This document shows, piece by piece, positions 47,159 through 55,614 of a stretch of 64,000 nucleotides of DNA. A program made the translations under genes and the position numbers. Each line of letters begins with the position of its first letter. The first letter of the stretch is position 1. The notes below the pieces were generated by a model. That model was not told the DNA's origin. It was given only the letters and a program-made list of their open reading frames with translations, and did not search any database. Source of the stretch: Plantactinospora mayteni (GTDB taxonomy: Bacteria > Actinomycetota > Actinomycetes > Mycobacteriales > Micromonosporaceae); contig NZ_BONX01000010.1 of the NCBI RefSeq assembly GCF_016862935.1, forward strand, positions 62,001 to 126,000. The letters run 5' to 3'.

Positions 47159-47590
47159 CTACAGTCCGCCCGGCAGCACCCCCTCCTCGATGTCGGCGAA
47201 GTCCTCTTCGCTCTCCGCGAGGTAGGTCTCCCAGGACCGCTTGTCCCAGATCTCCACCCGGGTGCTCGCCCCGATCACCACCAGCTCCCGATCCAGTGCG
47301 GCGTATTCCCGCAGGTGGATCGGGATGGTGACCCGGCCCTGCTTGTCCGGGATCTCGTCGTGCGCGCTGGCGAAGAAGACCCGGCTGTAGGCCCGGGCCG
47401 CCTTGTGCGTCATCGGCTGTTCGCGCAACTGCCCGGCGATCCGCTGGAACTCGGGCATCGGGAAGACGTAGAGGCAGCGCTCCTGCCCTTTCGTGATCAC
47501 GACACCTCCCGCCAGCTCGTCCCGGAACTTGGCCGGAAGGATCAGCCGGCCCTTGTCGTCCAGGCGCGGGGTGTGCGTGCCGAGAAACAC
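47159..47590 (-). CDS. mraZ: Transcriptional regulator MraZ
   Basis: 143 aa, standard length. Two SpoVT/AbrB-like swapped-hairpin domains: [26 protein letters not shown] (residues 1-26) and [19 protein letters not shown] (about 80-98). It binds its own promoter as a large ring and tunes the dcw operon. Four GTGG-type boxes spaced 10 bp apart lie over its predicted promoter at 47665-47705. First gene of the dcw cluster. Confidence 0.97.
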   Translation of the reverse strand: MFLGTHTPRLDDKGRLILPAKFRDELAGGVVITKGQERCLYVFPMPEFQRIAGQLREQPMTHKAARAYSRVFFASAHDEIPDKQGRVTIPIHLREYAALDRELVVIGASTRVEIWDKRSWETYLAESEEDFADIEEGVLPGGL

Positions 47591-47664
47591 CGGCCCAACC
47601 CCCTCGCCCTACCAGCGACGTTCGCGGCGCCGCTGCCCCCCGGGCCGGCGGGCCCTCCCGGCCC

Positions 47665-47705
47665 CCCATCGCGCCCCACTCTACTCCACTTCCCTCCACC
47701 CGCAA
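47665..47705 (-). promoter_or_regulatory. mraZ promoter covered by four MraZ boxes
   Basis: Minus strand: GTGGA (47699-47695), GTGGA (47689-47685), GTGGG (47679-47675) and ATGGG (47669-47665), each exactly 10 bp apart. This is the geometry known for MraZ operators (short G-rich repeats separated by five bases). A promoter TTGCGG (47705-47700) - 16 bases - TAGAGT (47683-47678) lies inside, so bound MraZ would block it. Confidence 0.75.
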
Positions 47706-47999
47706 CCAGAATCGCCCGGAAAGACCGGCTGTCCGCCGGATGAAACCGCACGTCAGAAGGGGTGGCCGTCGGTGGAGGGAAATGGACCCCCCACCGCGAA
47801 GGTCCACTATCCGACAGCCGTACGCCGGACGCCCGGCGCCCGGACATACACCCTATTTTCCGATCCATCCGGCCGCCCCGAAGGCCCCTGTGGAGCGGGG
47901 TGGGGAGCAAAGTGGAGGAAAAATTCGGGACGCCTCCCACCGGGTGCGGAGCGACCGGGACGGCAGCGCCGGACGGCGACCGACAACGCCCAGGTCAGC
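47706..47999. other. Intergenic region upstream of mraZ with further GTGG motifs
   Basis: No gene is supported here. Extra GTGGAGGGAAATGG (about 47772) and GTGGGGAGCAAAGTGGAGG (about 47899) occur on the plus strand, opposite in direction to the mraZ boxes. They may be chance G-rich sequence or extra binding sites. Confidence 0.4.
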
Positions 48000-50984
48000 T
48001 CAGGTCAGCTCGGGCCGGCGGGCCGCGACGTCCAGGGCGGCGCGGACCGGATCGCCGCCCCACCGGCTGGCGAACGCGTCGACCACCACCCAGCCGGCCT
48101 GGACCAGCGCCCGATGCCGGGCGATGTGTGCCGCCGGGCCGGCCGGGTGGGCGGCACAGTTCAGCCCGACCGCCGACTCACCGGCACCGACACAGAGGTC
48201 CACCGTCCAGCGCCCGACCGGATAGTGCCGCCGGACCGGCAGCCCGAGCCGGGCCAGCTCCGCGGCCAACTCCCCCGCCCAGCCGACCGGCGCCAAACTC
48301 CCGGCCGCGGCCGGCGCCGGGCTGCCAGCCGAGCGTGGCGGCAGGCTTCCGGCCGCGGCTGGCGCCGGGCTGCCCAACGAGGCTGGCGGCGGGCTTCCGG
48401 CTGCGGTCGGCCCGGCACCAGGCGGCCGGGCCGGCACGGTCTCCGACGCGGTGCCACCCGCCGGACCACCGGCGGGTACGGCCGGAACGGCGACCGGCTC
48501 GCCGCGCGGCTCCGGCGGCGACGCCGCGTACCGCAGGTAGTCGCCGAGCAGGCCGTTCGGCGCGGACTGCGAGGTCAGCACGACCATCCGGCGCCGTGCC
48601 CGGGTGACCATCACGTTGAACAGGTTCGGGTCGGTCAGGAAACGCATCCGCCCGGCCGGGACCGGATCGGTCACCGCCAGCGACACCAGTACGGTCTCCG
48701 CCTCGCTGCCCTGGAACGAGTGGACGGTGCCGACCCGCAGCCCGAGCCGCTCGATCTCGGTCACCGGAAACGCGGCCACCAGCGCCGACTCCAGCGCGTC
48801 GGCCTGAGCCCGGAACGGAGTGATCACGCCGATGCCGACCAGACCCGCCTCGGCCAGCCGACGGACCTCGGCCACCGCCGCCGCCACCTCGGCCCGGTTC
48901 ACCCCCGCCTCGGTCCCCGTCGCCGGCACCGTCAGCACGTCGATCACGTCCGCCGTCTCGTTGCCCGGATGGCGGGTGGCCACCGCGATCCGGTCGCCGT
49001 AGAAGCGGTGCGCGGAGAACTCGATCAGGTGCGGGGCGCAGCGGTAGTGCTCGTCCAGCCAGGTGACCGGGGCGGCCCCGGCAGCCAGGTCGAAGGCGCT
49101 GACCCGGCGTACGTCGACCCGGTTGTCGAGGCCGTGTCGGGAAAGGGTCGCCGCCACGTCCACGTCGGCGACGAACGAGACGAACCGGAGTTGCCGTGGA
49201 TCACCCACCACCAGCGCCCGGCGGGCCCGGGCCAGGGCCGGCGCCGCCCGGATCTGGTCGGTGTGCGACGCCTCGTCCAGGATCACCAGGTCGAAGAGCC
49301 CGGCGATCGGCGGCAGCAGTTCCTCGACGTCGGTGACCGTACCGATCCAGAGTGGAAGCGCCCGGACCAGGGACTCCCCGCTCAGTTCGGCGAGGAGTTC
49401 CCGGCGCCGGTTGCGGCCCGCCCGCAGCGCGCCGGCCAGCGCGGCGGCGCTGCGCCGGCCGGCCGGGTCCCGCCGCTCCGGGCCACGGCTGCGATTACGC
49501 ATCGCGGTGCCCACCGCCGCCGCCAGCCGCTGCCGAGCCTCCGCCAGCTCCAGCCACAACGGACCCGGGTCGGCGCCGCCGACGGTCGCCAGCCGGGCCG
49601 CCGCGACCTCCGCCCGGGCCGCCGTGATCGCGTCGTCGAGCCGGTCCAGCGACACCGTCCGGGCCGCGCCGAGCCGGCGGCGCAGCCGTCGACCCGGTGG
49701 CCCCGGCAGGCAGCGCCGCCACCACGCGCCCGCCGAGGCCCGAGCCCGGCCGGCCGCCCGGGCCGCCGCCACCAGGTCGGCACCGGGCGCGAAGGCACCG
49801 GGTACGTCGAGCCGCAGCCCGCCGACCGTGGACGCCCAGCGCTCGACCGAGCCGGCCAGCAGTTCGAGGTCGAGCAGCTCGGTGAGCTGGCCGGTCACCC
49901 GGTCGACCTCGGCGGCTGCCTCGGCCACGGCGGCCCGGTCCGCGTCCAGGGTCGCCGCCGTCACCTCCGCGTAGCCGGTCACGTCGAGGGAGGCCGCGAG
50001 CGCGGCCCGGCGTTCGGCGTCGCCGAAGAGCACCGGTCGCGGGCCCGGATAGCGCTCCAGCAGTTCGCCGAGTACGTCGGCGGCGTGCCCGGACTGGGTG
50101 ACGACCAGTACGCTCCCGCCCCGGTCCACCACGTCGAGGGCGGCGGCGACCACGGCATGACTCTTCCCGTTGCCGGGTGGACCGGAGACCACGGTCACCG
50201 GCTGGTGCCGGACCCGGCGTACCACCTCGGTCTGGGCCTCGTTGAGCGGCAGTGGTGAGTCGACCGGTCCGGCGGGGTCGACCGGGGCGGTGGAGGTGTC
50301 CGGGGCGGTGGGGGTGTCCGGGGCGGCGGTGCCGTACACCACGGCGAGGGCGGAGGACTCGACGTCGGGCCGGCCGGCCCAGGCGCGCAGCCGGTCACCG
50401 AGGGCCAGCCCGGCGACGTCCCGTACGCCGAACAGCACCGCCGAGACGTAGAGCACCGGCGGCCGGGCCGGAAAGCTCGCCCGACCGGTACGCCGGGTCC
50501 GGTCGACCTCGCGTACCGGCTGGCCGGCCGCCCGGGCGACGGCGCGCAACCACGCCTCGGCGCCGGTACTGGCGAGCCACCCGGATCCGCCCACGCCCGG
50601 CGCCGCCTCCAACCGGGCGGCCAGGTCGCGGTCCTCGACCAGCGGAGTGATCTCGAAGTCGCCGGCCGGGACCACCCGGTATCCGCGCAGCGTGCGCTCC
50701 AACCGGACCGGCTCGCTGAGCAGCGGGAACCGCACCTTCCGGGTACCGCCGTCGGTCTCGACCACCCCGGCGACCAGACCCCAGCCCCGGCGCAGCGTCC
50801 GCTCGTCCCGGTGCAGCAGGTCGGCCGCGGCCAGCCGCTCCACCTCCCGGGACCGGCGGCAGGATCCCGGATCGGCCAGCCAGATCAGCGGCTGGCCGGG
50901 ACGGGTCACGTCGAGCACCCGCTCGGGGGCGGCCGGTGCGAGGTCGGCGAGGGCCCGCAGCACGGACGCGACGGAGGGGTTCAT
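48000..50984 (-). CDS. Superfamily 1 helicase with degenerate nuclease-like C-terminus
   Basis: 994 aa from ATG 50984. The N-terminal 230 residues are unassigned. The helicase core has Walker A VVSGPPGNGKSHAVV (about 268), Walker B DLVILDEASHTDQIRAA (about 571), DPRQLRFVSF, YRCAPHLIEFSAHRFY, and GTVHSFQGSEAETVLVSL with VTRARRRMVVL near the end: the Dna2/Upf1-type set. A Pro/Ala/Ser repeat linker (about 855-900) leads to LPVRRHYPVGRWTVDLCVGAG and NCAAHPAGPAAHIARHRALVQAGW, which resembles PD-(D/E)XK or DUF559 folds but lacks the expected Glu-x-Lys. Its start lies just downstream of a TnpB element end. Confidence 0.85.
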   Translation of the reverse strand: MNPSVASVLRALADLAPAAPERVLDVTRPGQPLIWLADPGSCRRSREVERLAAADLLHRDERTLRRGWGLVAGVVETDGGTRKVRFPLLSEPVRLERTLRGYRVVPAGDFEITPLVEDRDLAARLEAAPGVGGSGWLASTGAEAWLRAVARAAGQPVREVDRTRRTGRASFPARPPVLYVSAVLFGVRDVAGLALGDRLRAWAGRPDVESSALAVVYGTAAPDTPTAPDTSTAPVDPAGPVDSPLPLNEAQTEVVRRVRHQPVTVVSGPPGNGKSHAVVAAALDVVDRGGSVLVVTQSGHAADVLGELLERYPGPRPVLFGDAERRAALAASLDVTGYAEVTAATLDADRAAVAEAAAEVDRVTGQLTELLDLELLAGSVERWASTVGGLRLDVPGAFAPGADLVAAARAAGRARASAGAWWRRCLPGPPGRRLRRRLGAARTVSLDRLDDAITAARAEVAAARLATVGGADPGPLWLELAEARQRLAAAVGTAMRNRSRGPERRDPAGRRSAAALAGALRAGRNRRRELLAELSGESLVRALPLWIGTVTDVEELLPPIAGLFDLVILDEASHTDQIRAAPALARARRALVVGDPRQLRFVSFVADVDVAATLSRHGLDNRVDVRRVSAFDLAAGAAPVTWLDEHYRCAPHLIEFSAHRFYGDRIAVATRHPGNETADVIDVLTVPATGTEAGVNRAEVAAAVAEVRRLAEAGLVGIGVITPFRAQADALESALVAAFPVTEIERLGLRVGTVHSFQGSEAETVLVSLAVTDPVPAGRMRFLTDPNLFNVMVTRARRRMVVLTSQSAPNGLLGDYLRYAASPPEPRGEPVAVPAVPAGGPAGGTASETVPARPPGAGPTAAGSPPPASLGSPAPAAAGSLPPRSAGSPAPAAAGSLAPVGWAGELAAELARLGLPVRRHYPVGRWTVDLCVGAGESAVGLNCAAHPAGPAAHIARHRALVQAGWVVVDAFASRWGGDPVRAALDVAARRPELT

Positions 50985-51006
50985 CGGCCGCCCAGCTTGA
51001 CATCCT

Positions 51007-51049
51007 CCCCGCCCTAAAGGACGGGGATTCCCTCCACGCTGCGCGTGGA
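51007..51049 (-). other. Right-end hairpins of the second TnpB element
   Basis: CCCCGCCC-TAAA-GGACGGGG (51007-51026) is the end hairpin common to IS200/IS605-type TnpB elements, and it overlaps the tnpB stop. A second stem, TCCACGC / GCGTGGA (51033-51039 and 51043-51049), follows inside the gene. Together they probably form the 3' part of the guide RNA. Confidence 0.7.
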
Positions 51050-52246
51050 ACACGCGGCGTCCGGGTGGGTTACCGCTTCGCCGCGCGGTGCCACCATCGC
51101 TGGTGGTCTGACCCGCGCTCCACGGTCGTTTGAGTTGTCCGCCCGTCCGGCGGCCAACACGTTAACGGCGGCGTTCACGTCCCGGTCGTGGGCTGCTCCG
51201 CAGGGGCAGTCCCACGCTCGGACGTTGAGGACCATCTTCTGGTGGATACGGCCGCACTGCGAGCACATACGGGTGGACGGTAAATACCGGTCCACACGGA
51301 CGAACGTGCGCCCGTACCGGGCGGCTTTGTACTCCAACATGCCGGTGAAACTGGCCCACCCCGCGTCGTGCACGGACTTCGCGAGCCTCGTCCGGCCGAG
51401 ACCGGTCACGCACAGGTCCTCGACGTACACCGCTTGGTTTTCGCGGATGATCCGTGTCGAGAGCTTGTGCTGCCAGTCCCGCCGGGTGTCGGCCACCCGG
51501 GCGTGCGCCCGTGCGACCTTGACGACGGCCTTCCCGCGGTTGGCCGAGCCCTTCTGCTTACGCGAGAGTGCCTGCTGCAACCGCTTGAGATTGCGGGCCG
51601 CGCGACGCAGGAACTTCGGGGCCGCAACCTTCGTGCCATCCGACAGCACCGCGAAGTGGGTCAGGCCCAGGTCGATACCCACCTCGGACTCTGCGGGCGG
51701 CAACGGCTCATCCATGGTCCGCACGACGAACGAGGCGAAGTACCGGCCGGCCGCGTCCTTGATGATCGCCACAGACGACGGGTCCGACGGCAGCGAACGC
51801 GACCAGCGCACGGCGACGTCCCCGATCTTCGGCAGCCTGAGCTTGCCGTTGTCGAGGACCTTGAACCGGGCGTTCTTGGTGAACCGGATCGCCTGCCGGT
51901 TGTCCTTGCGTGACCGGAACCTCGGCGGCGCGACCTCGCGGCCCTTGCGCTTGCCCGAGACCGAGGCGAAGAAGTTGCGGTACGCGGTGCTCAGGTCCGC
52001 CAGCGCCTGCTGCAACACCACCGCCGACACCTCGCCCAGCCACGCCCGTTCTGGCGTCAGCTTGGCCTGCGTGATGACCCGCTTGGACAGCTCGACGTCC
52101 GAGACGTACGGCAAGCCCTGCTCACGGGCCTCCTGCCGGGCGCGCAGCCCGTCGTTGAACACCACTCGCGCGCACCCGAACGCCCGAGCCAGCTCGATCT
52201 GCTGGCCGGGCGTCGGATAGACGCGGTGGTTGTAACGAAGCTGCAC
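51014..52246 (-). CDS. tnpB: TnpB RNA-guided nuclease (IS1341-type), apparently intact
   Basis: 410 aa from GTG 52246 (MQLRYNHRVYPTPGQ); the frame opens at 52363 but that part overlaps the divergent antitoxin gene. All three RuvC acids are present: EVGIDLGLTHFAVL (Asp), AVYVEDLCVTGL (Glu) and HDRDVNAAVNVL (Asp). The zinc ribbon is CSQCGRI and CPCGAAH. HTH-like start and basic REC region normal. No TnpA lies nearby. The element ends about 30 bases before the helicase start. Confidence 0.93.
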   Translation of the reverse strand: MQLRYNHRVYPTPGQQIELARAFGCARVVFNDGLRARQEAREQGLPYVSDVELSKRVITQAKLTPERAWLGEVSAVVLQQALADLSTAYRNFFASVSGKRKGREVAPPRFRSRKDNRQAIRFTKNARFKVLDNGKLRLPKIGDVAVRWSRSLPSDPSSVAIIKDAAGRYFASFVVRTMDEPLPPAESEVGIDLGLTHFAVLSDGTKVAAPKFLRRAARNLKRLQQALSRKQKGSANRGKAVVKVARAHARVADTRRDWQHKLSTRIIRENQAVYVEDLCVTGLGRTRLAKSVHDAGWASFTGMLEYKAARYGRTFVRVDRYLPSTRMCSQCGRIHQKMVLNVRAWDCPCGAAHDRDVNAAVNVLAAGRADNSNDRGARVRPPAMVAPRGEAVTHPDAACSTRSVEGIPVL

Positions 52247-52270
52247 GTACAACAGAGTACAGCAATGTAC
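52247..52270. promoter_or_regulatory. Three GTAC repeats at 10-bp spacing between yefM and tnpB
   Basis: GTAC occurs at 52247, 52257 and 52267, one helical turn apart, in GTACAA, AGTACA and TGTACG contexts. The E. coli YefM operator is built on TGTACA, so this fits autoregulation by the antitoxin. The same bases are the ribosome-binding and promoter region of tnpB. Function inferred. Confidence 0.5.
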
Positions 52271-52280
52271 GATAATCGCC

Positions 52281-52451
52281 ATGACCGACTTGACCGAGAT
52301 CAGTGTGGCCGACCTGCGCAAGAACCTGGCCCAGGTTCTGAACGACACCGCCGTGCAGGGCAAGACCTTCTACGTGACCCGTAACGGCCGCCGGATCGCC
52401 GCTGTCGTGCCAGTGCCCGTGGCCGAGCAGCACGAGCAGGCGCGAGGTTAG
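52281..52451 (+). CDS. YefM/Phd-family antitoxin, no toxin partner visible
   Basis: 56 aa: MTDLTEISVADLRKNLAQVL, then FYVTRNGRRIAAVVPV, the Phd/YefM fold with its N-terminal DNA-binding and dimerisation part. The C-terminal toxin-binding tail is short (AEQHEQARG). No toxin gene follows: the next 225 bases lack a frame, and murT is unrelated. It is divergent from tnpB, with 34 bases between starts, over a GTAC repeat array. Confidence 0.8.
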   Translation: MTDLTEISVADLRKNLAQVLNDTAVQGKTFYVTRNGRRIAAVVPVPVAEQHEQARG

Positions 52452-52663
52452 GGCACTGCTCGGGCCTTGGCGGCCCTCCGAGCGCGTGCCTTCACCCCCG
52501 CCTGAAGGCGAAGCACTGGCCCGCATTCCGGTAGCAACCGGTTACCCCGGTGAGGTGCCTACCGGGGTCGGATTCCGCCGCCGATACCGGGCGGCGGGGC
52601 CGGGAAGCGGCCCGGCGGCGCCGGGTACTTTCGTGCGACGGTCACCCGCCCGGCGCCGTCCGG

Positions 52664-52679
52664 TAACCTCGCTCGCGTG
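52664..52679 (+). promoter_or_regulatory. Possible -10 for leaderless murT-gatD mRNA
   Basis: TAACCT (52664-52669, TANNNT form) ends seven bases before the murT GTG. This is the spacing of leaderless actinobacterial promoters. No convincing -35 and no ribosome site are seen. The rest of 52452-52676 is GC-rich and holds no gene. Confidence 0.4.
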
Positions 52680-53939
52680 ACGGACGGGAAGATGCCTCTC
52701 CGGGCGAAGGTGGCCAGTTCGGTGTCGCGCACCGCCGCGGCTCTGTCCCGGGCGGCGGGCCGGGGTGACGGCTCGGTGATCGGCGGGTGGATCGGTCTCA
52801 AGATCGATCCTGATCTTCTCGCCCACCTGGCGTCCGGCCGGGCCATCGCGCTGGTGTCGGGCACCAACGGCAAGACGACCACCACCCGGCTGACCGCGGC
52901 GGCGGTCGGCGTACTCGGCCGGGTGGCGACGAACTCGTTCGGGGCGAACATGCCCACCGGGCACACCTCGGCGCTGGCCAAGGCCGGCAGCACGCCCTAT
53001 GCCGTGCTGGAGGTCGACGAGCACTACCTGGCCCAGGTGCTGGAGGCGACCGAGCCACGGGTGGTGGCCCTGCTCAACCTCTCCCGGGACCAGCTCGACC
53101 GGGCCAAGGAAGTGGCGATGATGGCCCAGCTCTGGCGGGCCGCGCTGGTCCGGCACCCGTCGATCCGGGTGATCGCCAACGCCGACGACCCGATGGTGGT
53201 CTGGGCGGCGACCCCACCGGCGACCCGCAGCCCGCAGGTGGCCCCGGCACCGGTCATCTGGTTCAGCGCCGGCCAGCGCTGGCACGACGACTCCTGGGTC
53301 TGCCCCGAGTGCGGCTCCCCGATCGAGCGGATGGCGGACCAGTGGTGGTGCACCGGCTGCTGGCTGCGCCGGCCGGAGCCGCAGTGGGTGGTCGAGGACG
53401 ACGGGGTGGTCGACCCGGCCGGTGACTGGCACAAGGTGGTCCTGCAACTGCCGGGCCGGGTCAACCTCGGCAACGCGGCGACCGCGCTGGCGGTGGCGGC
53501 CGAGTTCGGGGTACGCCCGACCGACGCGGTGTCCCGGCTCGGCGGGGTCGCCTCGGTCGCCGGCCGGTACGCCCAGGTGGCCAAGGACGGTCGCACGGTC
53601 CGGCTGCTGCTGGCGAAGAACCCGGCGAGCTGGCTGGAGGCGTTCGACATGGCCGAGGAGGCGCCGACCCTGCTCTCGATCAACGCTCGGGACCCCGACG
53701 GGCTGGACACCTCCTGGCTCTTCGACGTCGACTTCGCGCCGCTGCGCGGCCGGCAGGTGCTGATCACCGGCGACCGGGCGTACGACCTCGCGGTCCGGCT
53801 GGACGTCAACGGCGTACCGTTCCAGCACGTCCGGACCTTCACCGAAGCGATCACGAGCGTCCCGCCGGGCCGGCTCGAGGTGATCGCCAACTACACGGCG
53901 TTCCAGGACATCCGAGCGGAGTTGGACCGTGTCAACTGA
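52677..53939 (+). CDS. murT: Lipid II isoglutaminyl synthase, MurT subunit
   Basis: 420 aa from GTG 52677. Mur-ligase-like subunit that, with GatD, amidates the D-Glu of lipid II to D-isoglutamine. ATP loop LVSGTNGKTTTTRLTAAA (about 58-75), EVDEHYLAQVL, and a Cys4 zinc ribbon, WVCPECGSPI with WCTGCWLRRPE, typical of MurT. DUF1727 C-terminal domain: LLAKNPASWLEAFDM. The gene overlaps gatD by 11 bases. Confidence 0.95.
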   Translation: MTDGKMPLRAKVASSVSRTAAALSRAAGRGDGSVIGGWIGLKIDPDLLAHLASGRAIALVSGTNGKTTTTRLTAAAVGVLGRVATNSFGANMPTGHTSALAKAGSTPYAVLEVDEHYLAQVLEATEPRVVALLNLSRDQLDRAKEVAMMAQLWRAALVRHPSIRVIANADDPMVVWAATPPATRSPQVAPAPVIWFSAGQRWHDDSWVCPECGSPIERMADQWWCTGCWLRRPEPQWVVEDDGVVDPAGDWHKVVLQLPGRVNLGNAATALAVAAEFGVRPTDAVSRLGGVASVAGRYAQVAKDGRTVRLLLAKNPASWLEAFDMAEEAPTLLSINARDPDGLDTSWLFDVDFAPLRGRQVLITGDRAYDLAVRLDVNGVPFQHVRTFTEAITSVPPGRLEVIANYTAFQDIRAELDRVN

Positions 53940-54687
53940 TCCCGCCTACCGCATGGCCGGCCCGGCCGGCGGAGAGAGCACGCTGCGGATCGTCTGGATC
54001 TATCCGGACCTGCTCTCCACCTATGGCGACCGGGGCAACATGCTGATCCTGGAACGCCGGGCCAGGCTGCGCGGCATGCCGGTGGAGTGCATCGAGGTCC
54101 GCTCCGACCAGCGGCTGCCGATCTCGGCCGACATCTATCTGCTGGGCGGCGGCGAGGACGGTCCGCAGGCGCTGGGCGCGCAGCGGCTGATCGCCGACGG
54201 CGGGCTGCGCCGGGCCGCCGAGCAGGGTTCGGTGGTCTTCGCGGTCTGCGCCGGCTACCAGTTGCTGGGCGGCTCGTTCTTCGCCAAGGGCACCAAGTGC
54301 GCCGGCCTGGACCTGCTCGACCTGCACTCCGACCGGGGGCCGTCCCGGGCGGTCGGCGAACTCGCCGGTGCCATCGACCCCCGGCTCGGGCTGCCGCCGC
54401 TGAGCGGCTTCGAGAACCACGGCGGGCGTACCCACCTGGGCCCCGGGGTGTCCGCGCTGGCCCGGGTCAGCACCGGGATCGGCAACGACGGCAACACCGA
54501 GGGGGCGTGGCGGGGCAAGCTGCTCGGCACGTACTCGCACGGTCCGGCGCTGGCCCGCAACCCGGCCCTGGCCGACCTGCTGCTGCGCTGGGCGATCGGG
54601 GTGCAGCAGCTACCGCCGCTGGACGACACCTGGTCGGACCGGCTGCGGGCCGAACGCAGCGCGGCCCTGGCCGCCGCCCGGCAGTGA
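53929..54687 (+). CDS. gatD: Lipid II isoglutaminyl synthase, GatD glutaminase subunit
   Basis: 252 aa from GTG 53929. CobB/CobQ-like glutaminase that gives ammonia to MurT. The nucleophile is Cys 107 in VVFAVCAGYQLLGG, with GFENHGGRTHLG and TYSHGPALARNPALADLLL as the His side. IYPDLLSTYGDRGNMLIL at the start is diagnostic. Coupled to murT and, by a GTGA overlap, to the next membrane gene. Confidence 0.95.
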   Translation: MSTDPAYRMAGPAGGESTLRIVWIYPDLLSTYGDRGNMLILERRARLRGMPVECIEVRSDQRLPISADIYLLGGGEDGPQALGAQRLIADGGLRRAAEQGSVVFAVCAGYQLLGGSFFAKGTKCAGLDLLDLHSDRGPSRAVGELAGAIDPRLGLPPLSGFENHGGRTHLGPGVSALARVSTGIGNDGNTEGAWRGKLLGTYSHGPALARNPALADLLLRWAIGVQQLPPLDDTWSDRLRAERSAALAAARQ

Positions 54688-55430
54688 TCGGTCGCGTCCG
54701 GCGGCTGCTCCGGCAGCGGTCGGTCGCGCGGTTCACCGTACTGCTCCTGGTGCTCGGCCTCTTCGGGTTGGCGCTGCTTCTGGTGCCCCGGCCCGAGGTG
54801 GCCGAGCTGCCCCGGCTGGCCGACCGGCTCGGTGCGCTCGCGCCGGTCGCGGCGATCGGTGGCGGGGCGCTGCTGCTGGTCGCGCTGGTGCCCCGGACGG
54901 CGCTCACGGTGGTCTGGGGAGCGATCTTCGGGCCGCTGCTCGGCGCCGGCTACACGCTGGGCGCCGCCCTGCTCGCCGCGCTGGCCGGCTTCGCGGTCGG
55001 CCGGCTGCTCGGTCGGGAGTTCGTCGCGGAACGGGTACGCGGCCGGCTGGCCCGGCTCGACGGCTGGTTCGCCCGGCAGAGCGTGCTCGGGGTGGTCAGC
55101 GTACGGCTGATCCCGATCGGCGGGTTCGGGCTGATCAGCTACGGCTACGGCACCACCGGAGCGCGGCTGGCGCCGTTCCTGCTCGGCAGCCTGCTGGCGG
55201 CCACCCCGTCCGCGTTCGGGTATGCGGCGGTGGGCGCCGCGGCGGTCTCGCCGGACGAGGTGAACTGGCTGGCGGTCAGCCCCGGCGCGCTGGGTCTGGT
55301 CGCCAGCGTCGTGCTGGCGGTGCGCTGGTGGCGGGCGGAACGCGCCGCCAGGGAGAGCCGCCGGCCCGGACGCGTCGCGGACGGCCTCCAGCCCTCCCGG
55401 GCCGACCGACCGGCGCCGAACCCGGAGTAG
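54684..55430 (+). CDS. VTT-domain (TVP38/TMEM64, DedA-related) membrane protein
   Basis: 248 aa from GTG 54684, which overlaps the gatD stop. Four to five membrane segments; the VTT core has [44 protein letters not shown] and VSVRLIPIGGFGLISYGYG, the F/GPLxG and RxxPxxG patterns of the family. DedA-related proteins move lipids between membrane leaflets, some of them undecaprenyl phosphate. A link to lipid II through its murT-gatD neighbours is suggestive but inferred. Confidence 0.88.
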   Translation: MIGRVRRLLRQRSVARFTVLLLVLGLFGLALLLVPRPEVAELPRLADRLGALAPVAAIGGGALLLVALVPRTALTVVWGAIFGPLLGAGYTLGAALLAALAGFAVGRLLGREFVAERVRGRLARLDGWFARQSVLGVVSVRLIPIGGFGLISYGYGTTGARLAPFLLGSLLAATPSAFGYAAVGAAAVSPDEVNWLAVSPGALGLVASVVLAVRWWRAERAARESRRPGRVADGLQPSRADRPAPNPE

Positions 55431-55431
55431 C

Positions 55432-55470
55432 CGGCGGGCGGCGGGCGGCGGGCGGCGGGCGGCGGGCGGT
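55432..55470. repeat. Seven-base tandem repeat GGCGGGC
   Basis: GGCGGGC is repeated about five times directly after the stop of the VTT-domain gene. A slippage-prone microsatellite; no function assigned. Confidence 0.8.
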
Positions 55471-55523
55471 CGATCATGGTGTCGACGCAGTCGGTAAGCT
55501 GCCAGCCGAACCTGCCCGCGCGC

Positions 55524-55614
55524 TGAACCTTTCTCAACCTGAACCGCGCGGCGCTCACACACCGCGTCCGACCCTGCGGTCTGACGGACCGCAAGGGGAG
55601 GTTGAAAAGGTTCA
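55524..55614. repeat. Long inverted repeat upstream of the molybdenum hydroxylase genes
   Basis: TGAACCTTTCTCAACCT (55524-55540) pairs with AGGTTGAAAAGGTTCA (55599-55614) with one bulged base. Inside lies a second perfect stem, TGCGGTC / GACCGCA (near 55575-55593). It may be a structured RNA or a small MITE-like element. A possible -10 (TATAAG, about 55702) lies after it. No gene is supported in the rest of 55431-55868. Confidence 0.6.

Noticed and set aside
52452-52676. Toxin gene following the YefM antitoxin
   Set aside because: No frame with RelE, YoeB or PIN features; the stretch is GC-rich with a likely murT promoter.
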